Source: Halobacillus litoralis (GTDB lineage Bacteria > Bacillota > Bacilli > Bacillales > Halobacillaceae). From it: a stretch of 64,000 bases of DNA. Location of the stretch: assembly GCF_020171725.1 (NCBI RefSeq), contig NZ_JAIVAJ010000006.1, positions 372,001 to 436,000 of the forward strand, read 5' to 3'. Position numbers and translations under genes: made by a program. Shown piece by piece: positions 26,086 to 33,525 of this stretch. The stretch's first letter is position 1; every line of letters begins with the position of its first letter. The notes beneath the pieces are model-generated. The model made no database searches, was not told the DNA's origin, and saw nothing but the letters and a program-made list of their open reading frames with translations.

Positions 26086-27039
26086 ATGACGTTACATAAA
26101 GAAGAGGTGTCCCGTGCCCAGGAGGCCATCAATAAAGTTATTTTAGGAAAAGAAGATACAGTTGAACTTTTGTTTACAGCGTTGATTGCAGGTGGACATG
26201 TGTTACTTGAAAGCGTTCCGGGTTCGGGGAAGACGAAGCTCGCGAAGAGTTTTGCGAAAGTGATGAACGGTAAATTCAGCCGCGTGCAGTTCACGCCGGA
26301 CGTGCTGCCAAGTGATGTCACAGGTATTCAATTTTTTAACCCGAAGACTCAGGAGTTTGAGCTGAGAAAGGGACCTGTAATGACAAACATCTTACTAGCC
26401 GATGAGATCAACCGTGCAACACCGAAGACCCAGTCGAGTCTGCTCGAGGTCATGGAGGAGAAGCAGACGACAGTCGATGGTGAAACCCTTCAAATCGATG
26501 CGCCCTTATTTGTTGTGGCGACGCAGAACCCTGTAGAAGGGAACCAGGGAACGTTCCCGCTGCCTGAAGCACAGCTTGACCGGTTCTTATTTAAGCTGGA
26601 TATGGGCTACCCGTCAGATGAGGAGGAGAAGAACATCCTTCTTGCCTATCAGATGGACGAACCGATGGACAGCCTTTCGCAGGAAATCAGTATCGAAGCG
26701 GTACTGAAGTTAAGAGAGGAAGCGAAAGAAGTAACGCTTGCAGATGATACGATGAATTACTTGCTCGACTTAGTGCGATTGACGAGAAAAAACGATGACG
26801 TTGCACTAGGGATGAGTACCCGTGGTGCGCTTGCGTTCATGAGGGCTTCACAAGCACGAGCGTTGTTGCAAGGTAGAACGTACGTAATCCCAGAGGACGT
26901 GAAATTCCTTGCTCCTTATTTATTTGAGCATCGTATCGTGCTCTCAATGGAAGGAGCGATTCGTAAGTCAAACGAACAGGTGGTCAAAGAGATTGTGGAG
27001 TCGGTACCCGTACCGGTGGAAGTAGGGTCCGCGAAGTGA
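26086..27039 (+). CDS. MoxR-family AAA ATPase
   Basis: A 317-residue AAA+ ATPase of the MoxR group; such proteins are thought to act as chaperones for partner proteins with VWA or DUF58 domains. Walker A is ESVPGSGKTKLAK (about residue 50), Walker B is ILLADEINRA, and sensor 1 is FVVATQNPVE, with DRFLFKLDMGYP after. The ATG at 26086 follows AAGGAGAG. First gene of a three-gene operon like B. subtilis yeaC-yeaD-yebA; the next start overlaps its stop by 4 bases. Confidence 0.92.
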   Translation: MTLHKEEVSRAQEAINKVILGKEDTVELLFTALIAGGHVLLESVPGSGKTKLAKSFAKVMNGKFSRVQFTPDVLPSDVTGIQFFNPKTQEFELRKGPVMTNILLADEINRATPKTQSSLLEVMEEKQTTVDGETLQIDAPLFVVATQNPVEGNQGTFPLPEAQLDRFLFKLDMGYPSDEEEKNILLAYQMDEPMDSLSQEISIEAVLKLREEAKEVTLADDTMNYLLDLVRLTRKNDDVALGMSTRGALAFMRASQARALLQGRTYVIPEDVKFLAPYLFEHRIVLSMEGAIRKSNEQVVKEIVESVPVPVEVGSAK

Positions 27040-28250
27040 AGGAATGGAAAAAGGTATTAGGACAGGAAAGTGAACGATACTACGACTTCCTTCTCGCGCT
27101 CATTTTGTTAACCGGGCTGACTGGTTTTGTGCTCAACCAATCTCTTCTTTTCATCCCAACGGCCCTTCTTACAGCGGTTTGGCTGCTCAGTAAAGCGTAT
27201 GACCGCTTCGGTGGAACACAGCTAAGTTTGAAAAATGAGAAGAGGTCTGTCCGCTTGTTTCCAGGTGAGAAGACGGAGTTGACGTTTTGGATGAGCAATG
27301 GATCAAGAGCTCCGGTATTGAATGGGCAGCTATCCTTTAAATCAGATGAAATGGTGAAAGGGCATGAATCCTTCACGCGTGAAGCTCAGAAGGGGTACCA
27401 ATACCAACTGCCTCTCTCCTTGATTGAGAAAGGGGATTCAGGTGTGACCGTTCCAATCACAGCTGAAAAAAGAGGGGTTACGAAATTTTCGGAGATGAAA
27501 TTCAAGTATCCTCACCTTATTAAGTTCCAGCCCGTTCATTTGGATTACCAATTCAACTATGAAACGGAAGTGATCGTCTACCCGGAACAGAAGCCCGTTT
27601 ATGGGATTGATGATGTGTTTCATCTTTCGATCGGAGAGCAGACTGCCACAGTCTCTCCCTATGAGGATTTGTTAACACCCATCGGAACAAGGGATTATGT
27701 GTCATCAGATCCCTTTCATCGGATTCACTGGAAAGCAAGTGCTAAAACGCAGGAGCTGCAGACGAAGGTTTATGAGCGTCAAGTGGACAGGAGCTGGACG
27801 ATTTTAGTAAACACCTCTCAGCGGACGAGGCTGGGTAACCAATACCCCTCCGAGCACTTCGAGGATTTGATGTCTTACGCGAGCTATATCTGTCATGAAG
27901 CTTCGAAGCGTTCCTACACGTTTGATATGGCGCTGAATATGAGAAGGCCGCACCATCGACCATTTTTCTATCAACCAGAAGGGCAGGGCGCCCAACAGCT
28001 GAAACAGTCGCTGGAATTGCTCGCGAGAATGATGAAAGACCGTCTCATCATGCCGATGGAAGAGCTGATGTATCGGATTGATAAGTCGATGTATAAGCGG
28101 AGAACGGTACTGCTGTTGGGAGAAGTGCCACCAAGCTGTGAGCGTTACATCACTAAGTGGCAGACCCAGGGGATTTCCGTATTTATCCTTGATGTCGAAC
28201 AGGAACAGCCTATCCTTGTCAGGGCAGGGAAAAGGGGGAATATCGCATGA
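27036..28250 (+). CDS. DUF58 domain membrane protein
   Basis: A 404-residue protein with one or two N-terminal hydrophobic segments (about 15-55) and a large soluble region with the DUF58 core: GIDDVFHLSIGEQT and GTRDYVSSDPFHRIHWKASAKTQELQTKV. VWA-like strands follow (DRSWTILVNTSQ). The start is GTG, overlapping the MoxR stop by 4 bases, and the 3' end overlaps the next gene by 4. MoxR/DUF58 pairs are widespread; the function is unknown, possibly cell-envelope related. Confidence 0.88.
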   Translation: MKEWKKVLGQESERYYDFLLALILLTGLTGFVLNQSLLFIPTALLTAVWLLSKAYDRFGGTQLSLKNEKRSVRLFPGEKTELTFWMSNGSRAPVLNGQLSFKSDEMVKGHESFTREAQKGYQYQLPLSLIEKGDSGVTVPITAEKRGVTKFSEMKFKYPHLIKFQPVHLDYQFNYETEVIVYPEQKPVYGIDDVFHLSIGEQTATVSPYEDLLTPIGTRDYVSSDPFHRIHWKASAKTQELQTKVYERQVDRSWTILVNTSQRTRLGNQYPSEHFEDLMSYASYICHEASKRSYTFDMALNMRRPHHRPFFYQPEGQGAQQLKQSLELLARMMKDRLIMPMEELMYRIDKSMYKRRTVLLLGEVPPSCERYITKWQTQGISVFILDVEQEQPILVRAGKRGNIA

Positions 28251-29494
28251 TACAAGGTCGGAAATGGATGACGGTATCCTACCAATTCTTAAGTCAGGCG
28301 TTACTTGCATACTTCCTGCTTTATCTTCTGGCAGACTGGCTAAGCCTTTCTTTTTCTTTAATTCCTTATCTGACAGTGATCGTCACTGCTCTAGTCGCAC
28401 TGCTTCTGACTTCACGTTATGAAGCGTATCGGATTAGAGTAGTCGCTGTGCCCATTCTCATTATCGCGGTAAGCCTGCTTACAGGCATTTACTGGCTCGT
28501 GGGATTGGCGTTGGCTGGTGCTGCGGTATGGCGGTATCAATCACTGGAAGTGGATCCCGATTTTGAAAACGAACATGCGCTGCTTCTTTCAACATCGATC
28601 ATCGCCTTTGTCGGGCTGATCTTCTATAAAGACGCAGCATTGCTTGTTGCGCTGCTTATTCAATTTGTCGTATTACTTGGAGGATACAATCTATCGCATT
28701 ATTACCAAGTATCAAAGGCAGATCGCTCGAAAGGAAAAGGAAGCCTGTCGATCTATGCGGTTGCTGTGCCGGTCACAGTCATCCTTGTCATGGTTCTTCT
28801 CCCGGGCCTGAGGTCCGTCATAGGCGTTGTGTGGAGCGTCATCAGCTTCATCTTTCTGAAAGGATTCACCGGATTTTTGGACGCCTTAGCCTTTTTTGGA
28901 ATCGATGTTTCCCAAATCCGTCCTGCTGAACAGCAGTTAGGTGAGGAGCCAGTAGAGGTGGAGGAAAACATGACACCATTTCGACCTGAGGAAGGTGCAG
29001 AATACGATGGAACTGTCGTGAATGCTGTTGGAGAAGCAACGCAATGGGGAGTCATCCTTGCGGTAGGTGGGGCTGTGCTGATCGCTTTATTTGTTCTTTA
29101 CAGATTCAACAAAAGAAGAACACGGGAAGTGGAAGAGGATGCCGGGCTTACGTATCAAAGCTATCAATGGGCCACAGATGGACAGGATGGGATGTCGTCC
29201 GGGTTCAAGTTCTCCCGCTCAAAAGCGGATAACCGCATTCGTAAACAGTTTCAGAAATTTGAACAGGACGCTTCCCGCTTAGGTATGGGACGTTCCGGAA
29301 ATGAGTCCATTTCCGAGTGGTTTGACCGCCTAGGATTAGAAGTTCAGCATACTTCTTTATACCAGAAGGTGCGCTACGGATCAGAGGACCTGACTCCTGA
29401 AGAGGAGAAACAGTTTTTCATTGAGATGGAACAGCTGAACCATGAATTGAAGCAGGCGGCACAAAAAAAACAATATTCCTCAGAGGAAAATTAG
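28247..29494 (+). CDS. membrane protein with C-terminal DUF4129-like region
   Basis: A 415-residue third gene of the MoxR/DUF58 operon. Six or seven hydrophobic segments occupy about 15-215, an acidic extracytoplasmic stretch lies at about 228-260, and a final hydrophobic helix at about 264-285 precedes a basic/soluble tail. The C-terminal tail (ISEWFDRLGLEV onward to YGSEDLTPEEEKQF) resembles the DUF4129 end of transglutaminase-like YebA proteins. The central transglutaminase Cys-His-Asp domain of the longer homologues is absent (those are about 700 residues), so this is a shortened form. Confidence 0.75.
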   Translation: MIQGRKWMTVSYQFLSQALLAYFLLYLLADWLSLSFSLIPYLTVIVTALVALLLTSRYEAYRIRVVAVPILIIAVSLLTGIYWLVGLALAGAAVWRYQSLEVDPDFENEHALLLSTSIIAFVGLIFYKDAALLVALLIQFVVLLGGYNLSHYYQVSKADRSKGKGSLSIYAVAVPVTVILVMVLLPGLRSVIGVVWSVISFIFLKGFTGFLDALAFFGIDVSQIRPAEQQLGEEPVEVEENMTPFRPEEGAEYDGTVVNAVGEATQWGVILAVGGAVLIALFVLYRFNKRRTREVEEDAGLTYQSYQWATDGQDGMSSGFKFSRSKADNRIRKQFQKFEQDASRLGMGRSGNESISEWFDRLGLEVQHTSLYQKVRYGSEDLTPEEEKQFFIEMEQLNHELKQAAQKKQYSSEEN

Positions 29495-29519
29495 TTTAAT
29501 GGCTCCTTTTTTAGGTAAC
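29494..29519 (+). promoter_or_regulatory. weak candidate sigma-B promoter
   Basis: GTTTAA (29494-29499), a 14-base spacer and GGTAAC (29514-29519) resemble the sigma-B consensus GTTTAA / GGGTAT with mismatches in the -10. It lies 45 bases before the release-factor-like gene. Low confidence. Confidence 0.3.
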
Positions 29520-29563
29520 ATACTTGTAAAAGTTATTCCAATTACCTGAGAGGAGTCATTCAA

Positions 29564-30370
29564 ATGGATATCAACAAAGAAATCAAGAAACTAGAACAAG
29601 TACATTTAGAGAAACCAGAGAAGGTATTTACAATGTATTTAAACACCGATCCCTCCGACCCAGACCAGCAGGGGGGCGAATGGAAAATTCATTTGAAGAA
29701 CGGCTTGAATAATTTCGAGTCTTACCTGAAGGAAGAAGACGATTCGGATGAGAAGCGGAATTACTGGGCAGTAAAAGAAAAGGTCGAACAATTCATAGAA
29801 GAGAATGAACAGAACTTCGCCAAAAGCGTCGTCGTCATTGCGACTGCAGACGACACGATTTGGTTTGCAGAACGATTCCAAATGCCGGTCAAATCCGAGT
29901 TCTACTGGGAGGAGACTCCACAGCTTGATCAATTGAAAAAGATGCAGGAAGATTTCCCGAAAACGGGTATCGTGCTGACACAAAAAGAACAGGTGAAAGT
30001 CATAGATGCGGAACTCGGACAGCTGAAAGATACACAACTCTTTGAACTGGACTTGGATACGGACGATTGGCGCCAACATCAGGGTCCTCACCGCGCCCAA
30101 GCATCCATGGGTTCCGGCGGTGCAAAGAATTCGAAGCAGGATCAATTCCAAGAGCGCTTTGAAGCGAACCGTTATCGTTGGTATAAGAGCCTGGCGCCTA
30201 AGCTTGATAAGCTGGCAAAAGACTACGGCTGGCAACAGTTCTATCTCGTAGGGGATAAAGAAGAATTGAAAGACTTAAGCGATAATATGAACAAAGAACC
30301 TAAGGATATGGTAAATAAAAACCTGCTTGATCATGAAGAAATGCATATTATCGAAGAAGTGATTCAGTAA
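29564..30370 (+). CDS. VLRF1/baeRF-type release factor homologue
   Basis: A 268-residue cytoplasmic protein resembling the bacterial archaeo-eukaryotic-type release factor families, whose members are proposed to hydrolyse peptidyl-tRNA on stalled ribosomes. The first half is VFTMYLNTDPSDPDQQGGEW; after SVVVIATADDTIWFAERFQMPV comes a Gly-rich loop ASMGSGGAKNSKQDQF (about 182-197) in the position of the GxxQ-type catalytic loop; then a helical C-terminal part. Family recognition is from memory and the catalytic loop assignment is inferred. Monocistronic. Confidence 0.65.
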   Translation: MDINKEIKKLEQVHLEKPEKVFTMYLNTDPSDPDQQGGEWKIHLKNGLNNFESYLKEEDDSDEKRNYWAVKEKVEQFIEENEQNFAKSVVVIATADDTIWFAERFQMPVKSEFYWEETPQLDQLKKMQEDFPKTGIVLTQKEQVKVIDAELGQLKDTQLFELDLDTDDWRQHQGPHRAQASMGSGGAKNSKQDQFQERFEANRYRWYKSLAPKLDKLAKDYGWQQFYLVGDKEELKDLSDNMNKEPKDMVNKNLLDHEEMHIIEEVIQ

Positions 30371-30379
30371 ATGTAAGAG

Positions 30380-30404
30380 CGCCGGTTCAACCGGCGTTTT
30401 TTTT
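30380..30404 (+). terminator. Rho-independent terminator
   Basis: CGCCGGT (30380-30386) pairs with ACCGGCG (30390-30396), loop TCA, followed by T8. Confidence 0.92.
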
Positions 30405-30567
30405 GTAGAAAAAGAATTAGGCCACTCTGCTTTGTATGATCGAAAAAATCTGCTATCTACTATTTTCATAAAGTAATAAACGGGTCATCCTAATAAATGC
30501 AAGCGGAATAAAGCTGTGATAAAATAGTATATACCTAAACTATTAAAACTCAGAATGGAGCATAGAA

Positions 30568-30873
30568 ATGTTTGTCGTAGATTCCACCGTAGTTGTACCT
30601 GATCATAAAGCGGATGATTTAATACATATCTACCGGAACCGTTCTAAACTTGTCGATCAAGCAGAGGGCTTCCTATCCTTTCAGCTTCTTCAGAACGATC
30701 GAAAGCCCGGAGAACTTACTGTGCACATGGAGTGGGAATCCAAACAAGCTTATTTGAACTGGGCAAGAAGTGAACAGTTCAAGAAGATACATGAACTGGA
30801 GAAGCGTTACCCGGATGAAGAGCTACAGGGGATTGTTCCGAAAGTGAAGAAGTATGAGGTGGTCGCAACGTGA
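30568..30873 (+). CDS. ABM-fold heme-degrading monooxygenase-like protein
   Basis: A 101-residue antibiotic-biosynthesis-monooxygenase-fold protein resembling HmoA/IsdG-type heme monooxygenases. The core KLVDQAEGFLSFQLLQND and VHMEWESKQAYLNWARSEQFKKIH is typical of the family. Members cut heme to biliverdin-like products and release iron. It is the first gene of a coupled operon; its last 4 bases overlap the next gene. Whether it acts on heme or on another tetrapyrrole is unknown. Confidence 0.75.
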   Translation: MFVVDSTVVVPDHKADDLIHIYRNRSKLVDQAEGFLSFQLLQNDRKPGELTVHMEWESKQAYLNWARSEQFKKIHELEKRYPDEELQGIVPKVKKYEVVAT

Positions 30874-31241
30874 ATAAGAAAGAAAAAGACCGCATCGTTC
30901 ATAATGTAGCAGAAGAGATATATGAGAATTACCCTTTTCTTTGGGAGAAGTTCGGTCAGAATGGACGCGACCGTACCGAAGAGGATAATTATCACCACTT
31001 GGATCATTTGCAAGCTGCATATGAAATGAACAGTTCGGACTTCTTTATTGATTATACGAAGTGGTTGAATAACGTTCTGACATCAAGGAATGTCGGCACT
31101 CATTTGATCATCGATAATTTCGAACGGTTGATTGCACAATTTCAGAATTTTGGCCTGGAAGACGAAAATGAACAAAGAGTATACGTCGAATATTTGCAGA
31201 CAGCAATTCAACACTTACATACTCTTTCAAGTAAGAGGTGA
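30870..31241 (+). CDS. helical protein matching the N-terminal domain of B12-photoreceptor-like proteins
   Basis: A 123-residue all-helical protein, starting GTG and overlapping the upstream gene by 4 bases. DFFIDYTKWLNNVLTSRNVGTHLIIDNFERL looks like the N-terminal domain that in many other bacteria is fused to a B12-binding domain. Here it is a separate polypeptide directly upstream of the B12 protein (stop immediately followed by the next ATG), so the two probably form a complex. Function is inferred; no enzyme motif is seen. Confidence 0.65.
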   Translation: MNKKEKDRIVHNVAEEIYENYPFLWEKFGQNGRDRTEEDNYHHLDHLQAAYEMNSSDFFIDYTKWLNNVLTSRNVGTHLIIDNFERLIAQFQNFGLEDENEQRVYVEYLQTAIQHLHTLSSKR

Positions 31242-31898
31242 ATGAAGTTGACCCAACACCACGAGACACTAGCCCACCTGTTTTTGGATGGAGATGAAGA
31301 AAAAGCCTTAGATTATATGAACGAGTTGTTACATGAGTATTCCCGTGCCTATTTATACGAATCTGTTATCACACAGTCAATGTATTATATTGGTCAACTT
31401 TGGGAGAGGAATGAAATCTCAGTTGCCGATGAGCACCTTGCCACGGCAGTTTGTGACTTCGTTCTTTCAACGCTTAAAGAAGAAAAGCCTATCAAAAGAA
31501 CGAGACAGCAGAAAGCACTTCTGTTCGGCGTCGAAAAGGAACAGCATTATCTAGGTATCAAGATGGTCGCTGAGACATTTAAGGAGCAAGGATGGCGAGT
31601 GCGTTACCTCGGTCCCGACCTGCCTCTGGAACACTCATTGACTCAAATTGAAAAGTTCAAGCCGGATGTAATCGGACTTTCGGCTGCTTTATCGTATCGA
31701 CTTCCTACAGTAAAAGAGTTGATCCGACGCTTCGAAAGGTTGGAGTGGAAGCCGTTTATTATGGTCGGTGGACGTATGGCTTCAAAATTTGACTTAAATG
31801 AATTCCAGTCAGACCGTGTGATGGTGGTCAAGGGACTCCCACACCTCCATCAGTGGTTCAAAGAAGGAAGGGACGGCGTCATCAATGAAACGAGTTGA
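31242..31898 (+). CDS. cobalamin-binding protein with W-x9-EH motif
   Basis: A 218-residue two-domain B12-binding protein. Residues about 1-85 form the helical cap with W54 and E64-H65 in the W-x9-EH pattern (WERNEISVADEH) that in CarH/LitR photoreceptors shields adenosylcobalamin. Residues about 90-210 are the Rossmann domain with ExHxxG at 100-105 (His102 as probable lower axial ligand), LSAALS and MVGGRM. No MerR-type DNA-binding domain is present. A TTG at 31248 is an alternative start with better ribosome spacing. The gene overlaps the STAS gene by 14 bases, suggesting a shared complex. Light sensing is inferred. Confidence 0.85.
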   Translation: MKLTQHHETLAHLFLDGDEEKALDYMNELLHEYSRAYLYESVITQSMYYIGQLWERNEISVADEHLATAVCDFVLSTLKEEKPIKRTRQQKALLFGVEKEQHYLGIKMVAETFKEQGWRVRYLGPDLPLEHSLTQIEKFKPDVIGLSAALSYRLPTVKELIRRFERLEWKPFIMVGGRMASKFDLNEFQSDRVMVVKGLPHLHQWFKEGRDGVINETS

Positions 31899-32643
31899 AC
31901 ATACTTTTCCTCTCCCTTTCGTAACAATAAATAAAAACTATAAAATCCAGACTTATTCTAAAGAAGCGATTTCTTTAATAGGGGAACATGAGAACCTGTT
32001 GGAAATTATGGATGAAGCAAGTGTGATGAAGGTTAAGGATTGGGTCACACCTGAAATCCTGAAAGCTTCTGTCGAAGTACATCTCCAGGCCATGGACGAT
32101 GAGGAAGACTTACTGACAGCGGATTTATACGTAAAGTGGAATAACGATATGTATGCTGAAATCATTCTTATGCTGAAAGATGAGAAGCTCACAAAAGTAA
32201 CGAAGACCTTGAACCAGCTAAGGTCCAGGTTGAATGATACCAATTTCGAGCTTTTAGAGGAGAAAGAGAAGCTGGAAGAAGCGGTGGAGCAGAACAATCA
32301 GTTATCCGCTCCTTTCATCATCTTAAATGAAGAAACGGCGCTGATTCCCTTGTTCGGTGATGTATCTGAAGAGAAGATGTATTCCATCGAAACTCAGTTA
32401 CTTCAGAAGTCCCAGGAAGGGGAAGTAGACACCCTTCTGTTTGATTTTACGGCGGTAGGAGATCTGCAGCGTTCGGGTGTATCCGTTCTGTTGGATGTGA
32501 TGACGTCTTTATCTTATATGGGAGCGGAAATCACATTCATCGGTGTACAGCCAGCTCAGGCTAAGCAGCTGAAAGAAATGAGTCTGCCTCAGGAGATTAA
32601 GTTTATCGGTTCACTTAAAACAGCTATACAGAAGTTTTGTTAA
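31885..32643 (+). CDS. PAS-like/coiled-coil/STAS protein of the RsbR type
   Basis: A 252-residue regulator. Residues 8-98 look PAS-like (FVTINKNYKIQTYSKEAISLIG), 100-138 form a coiled coil, and 141-250 are a STAS domain beginning SAPFIILNEETALIPLFGDV, the same entry sequence as RsbR-family stressosome proteins. In the STAS core (DFTAVGDLQRSGVSVLLD) Ser197 sits where RsbR carries its phosphorylated Thr. It is the last gene of the B12 operon, so it is the probable output of the B12 sensor. Partners such as an RsbT-type kinase are not encoded here. Confidence 0.83.
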   Translation: MKRVEHTFPLPFVTINKNYKIQTYSKEAISLIGEHENLLEIMDEASVMKVKDWVTPEILKASVEVHLQAMDDEEDLLTADLYVKWNNDMYAEIILMLKDEKLTKVTKTLNQLRSRLNDTNFELLEEKEKLEEAVEQNNQLSAPFIILNEETALIPLFGDVSEEKMYSIETQLLQKSQEGEVDTLLFDFTAVGDLQRSGVSVLLDVMTSLSYMGAEITFIGVQPAQAKQLKEMSLPQEIKFIGSLKTAIQKFC

Positions 32644-32645
32644 TG

Positions 32646-32680
32646 ACTAAAACCTCCCCATCCTTCGGGGAGGTTTTAGT
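32646..32680. terminator. bidirectional terminator overlapping the crcB stop
   Basis: A 14-bp perfect stem, 32646-32659 with 32667-32680 (arms ACTAAAACCTCCCC and its complement), 7-base loop. The right arm includes the TAA of the convergent minus-strand crcB gene. Confidence 0.88.
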
Positions 32681-33023
32681 TTATCCAGATGATAGAAAGC
32701 CCAGCAAGTGTAGCGAGGATCGAGACGAGAAAATAGACCGTCCCTTTGAACCAGGCCCCTTTCTCAAACATCTGAAGGATTTCATAGCTGAAGGTGGAGT
32801 AAGTCGTGTATCCTCCGCAGAATCCGGTTGCTGACAAATACCAGAACCATTCCGGGATGGCAGTAGATTCATGGATTTGGATCAAGAAGCCGAGGAGCAA
32901 TCCACCTGATAGGTTCGCAATAAGGGTACCGACAGGGAGAGAATAACGGTTGAATGCTTCGCTCAGCTTGAATCGTGCCACAGCCCCGATCATTCCACCT
33001 ATAAAAATATATAAAACAGTCAT
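32676..33023 (-). CDS. crcB: fluoride channel subunit, Fluc/CrcB
   Basis: A 115-residue membrane protein with four hydrophobic helices. GGMIGAVARFKLS, PVGTLIANLSGG (the conserved Asn facing the fluoride pore) and GFCGGYTTYSTFSYE (Thr/Phe-lined track) are the CrcB hallmarks. It is encoded with a second crcB at 33020, start overlapping its stop by 4 bases, so the channel is probably heterodimeric. It protects the cytoplasm from fluoride. Confidence 0.93.
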   Translation of the reverse strand: MTVLYIFIGGMIGAVARFKLSEAFNRYSLPVGTLIANLSGGLLLGFLIQIHESTAIPEWFWYLSATGFCGGYTTYSTFSYEILQMFEKGAWFKGTVYFLVSILATLAGLSIIWIN

Positions 33024-33394
33024 GTGTACTTCCTCCCTGCTTTTACCCCCATCCAGCTCATCAACAGGCCAAACACAGCGGTCATAATGATATACATGAA
33101 GCCAAGACTGATCCGATCCTCAAGCAGCTTAAGGGACTCAGTCGAAAAAGCGGAAAAGGTTGTAAACGACCCGATGACTCCAGTTGTTAGGGCTTTTTGA
33201 AAAAGGGGGTCTACTTTCCTATGTTTAGGGAAAACAGAAGAAAGGAAGCTAAGTAGAAAGCATCCGATCATATTGACCGTGAGTGTTCCTATAGGAAGGC
33301 CGTATGTAGTTGGCAGAATGGTGGATACAGCGAACCTCAATGAGGATCCAATGCCACCTCCTACAGCAATATAAATCGGCAGTTGTTTATTCAT
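33020..33394 (-). CDS. crcB: fluoride channel subunit, Fluc/CrcB (paralogue)
   Basis: A 124-residue paralogue of the neighbouring CrcB, four hydrophobic helices. GGGIGSSLRFAVS, PIGTLTVNMIGC and GVIGSFTTFSAFSTE are conserved channel motifs. First gene of the two-gene operon; paired CrcB genes are common in Firmicutes. I looked for a fluoride riboswitch in the 131 bases upstream and saw none. Confidence 0.93.
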   Translation of the reverse strand: MNKQLPIYIAVGGGIGSSLRFAVSTILPTTYGLPIGTLTVNMIGCFLLSFLSSVFPKHRKVDPLFQKALTTGVIGSFTTFSAFSTESLKLLEDRISLGFMYIIMTAVFGLLMSWMGVKAGRKYT

Positions 33395-33525
33395 GGCTTT
33401 ACTCCTTCGTGATAAAAAAGTTGGATAGGCTCATGTCTTAGTAGTTCGAAAGGTCTTCGTGCTATACTTCCTCTAGACAATTTTCTACATAGTAAGCCCA
33501 AATTATTGGATTCGGAGTTGAGACT

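Noticed and set aside
33395..33525. Fluoride riboswitch upstream of the paired crcB genes
   Set aside because: I looked for the crcB motif (GGCGATG and the pseudoknot partner) in the minus-strand leader and did not see it.
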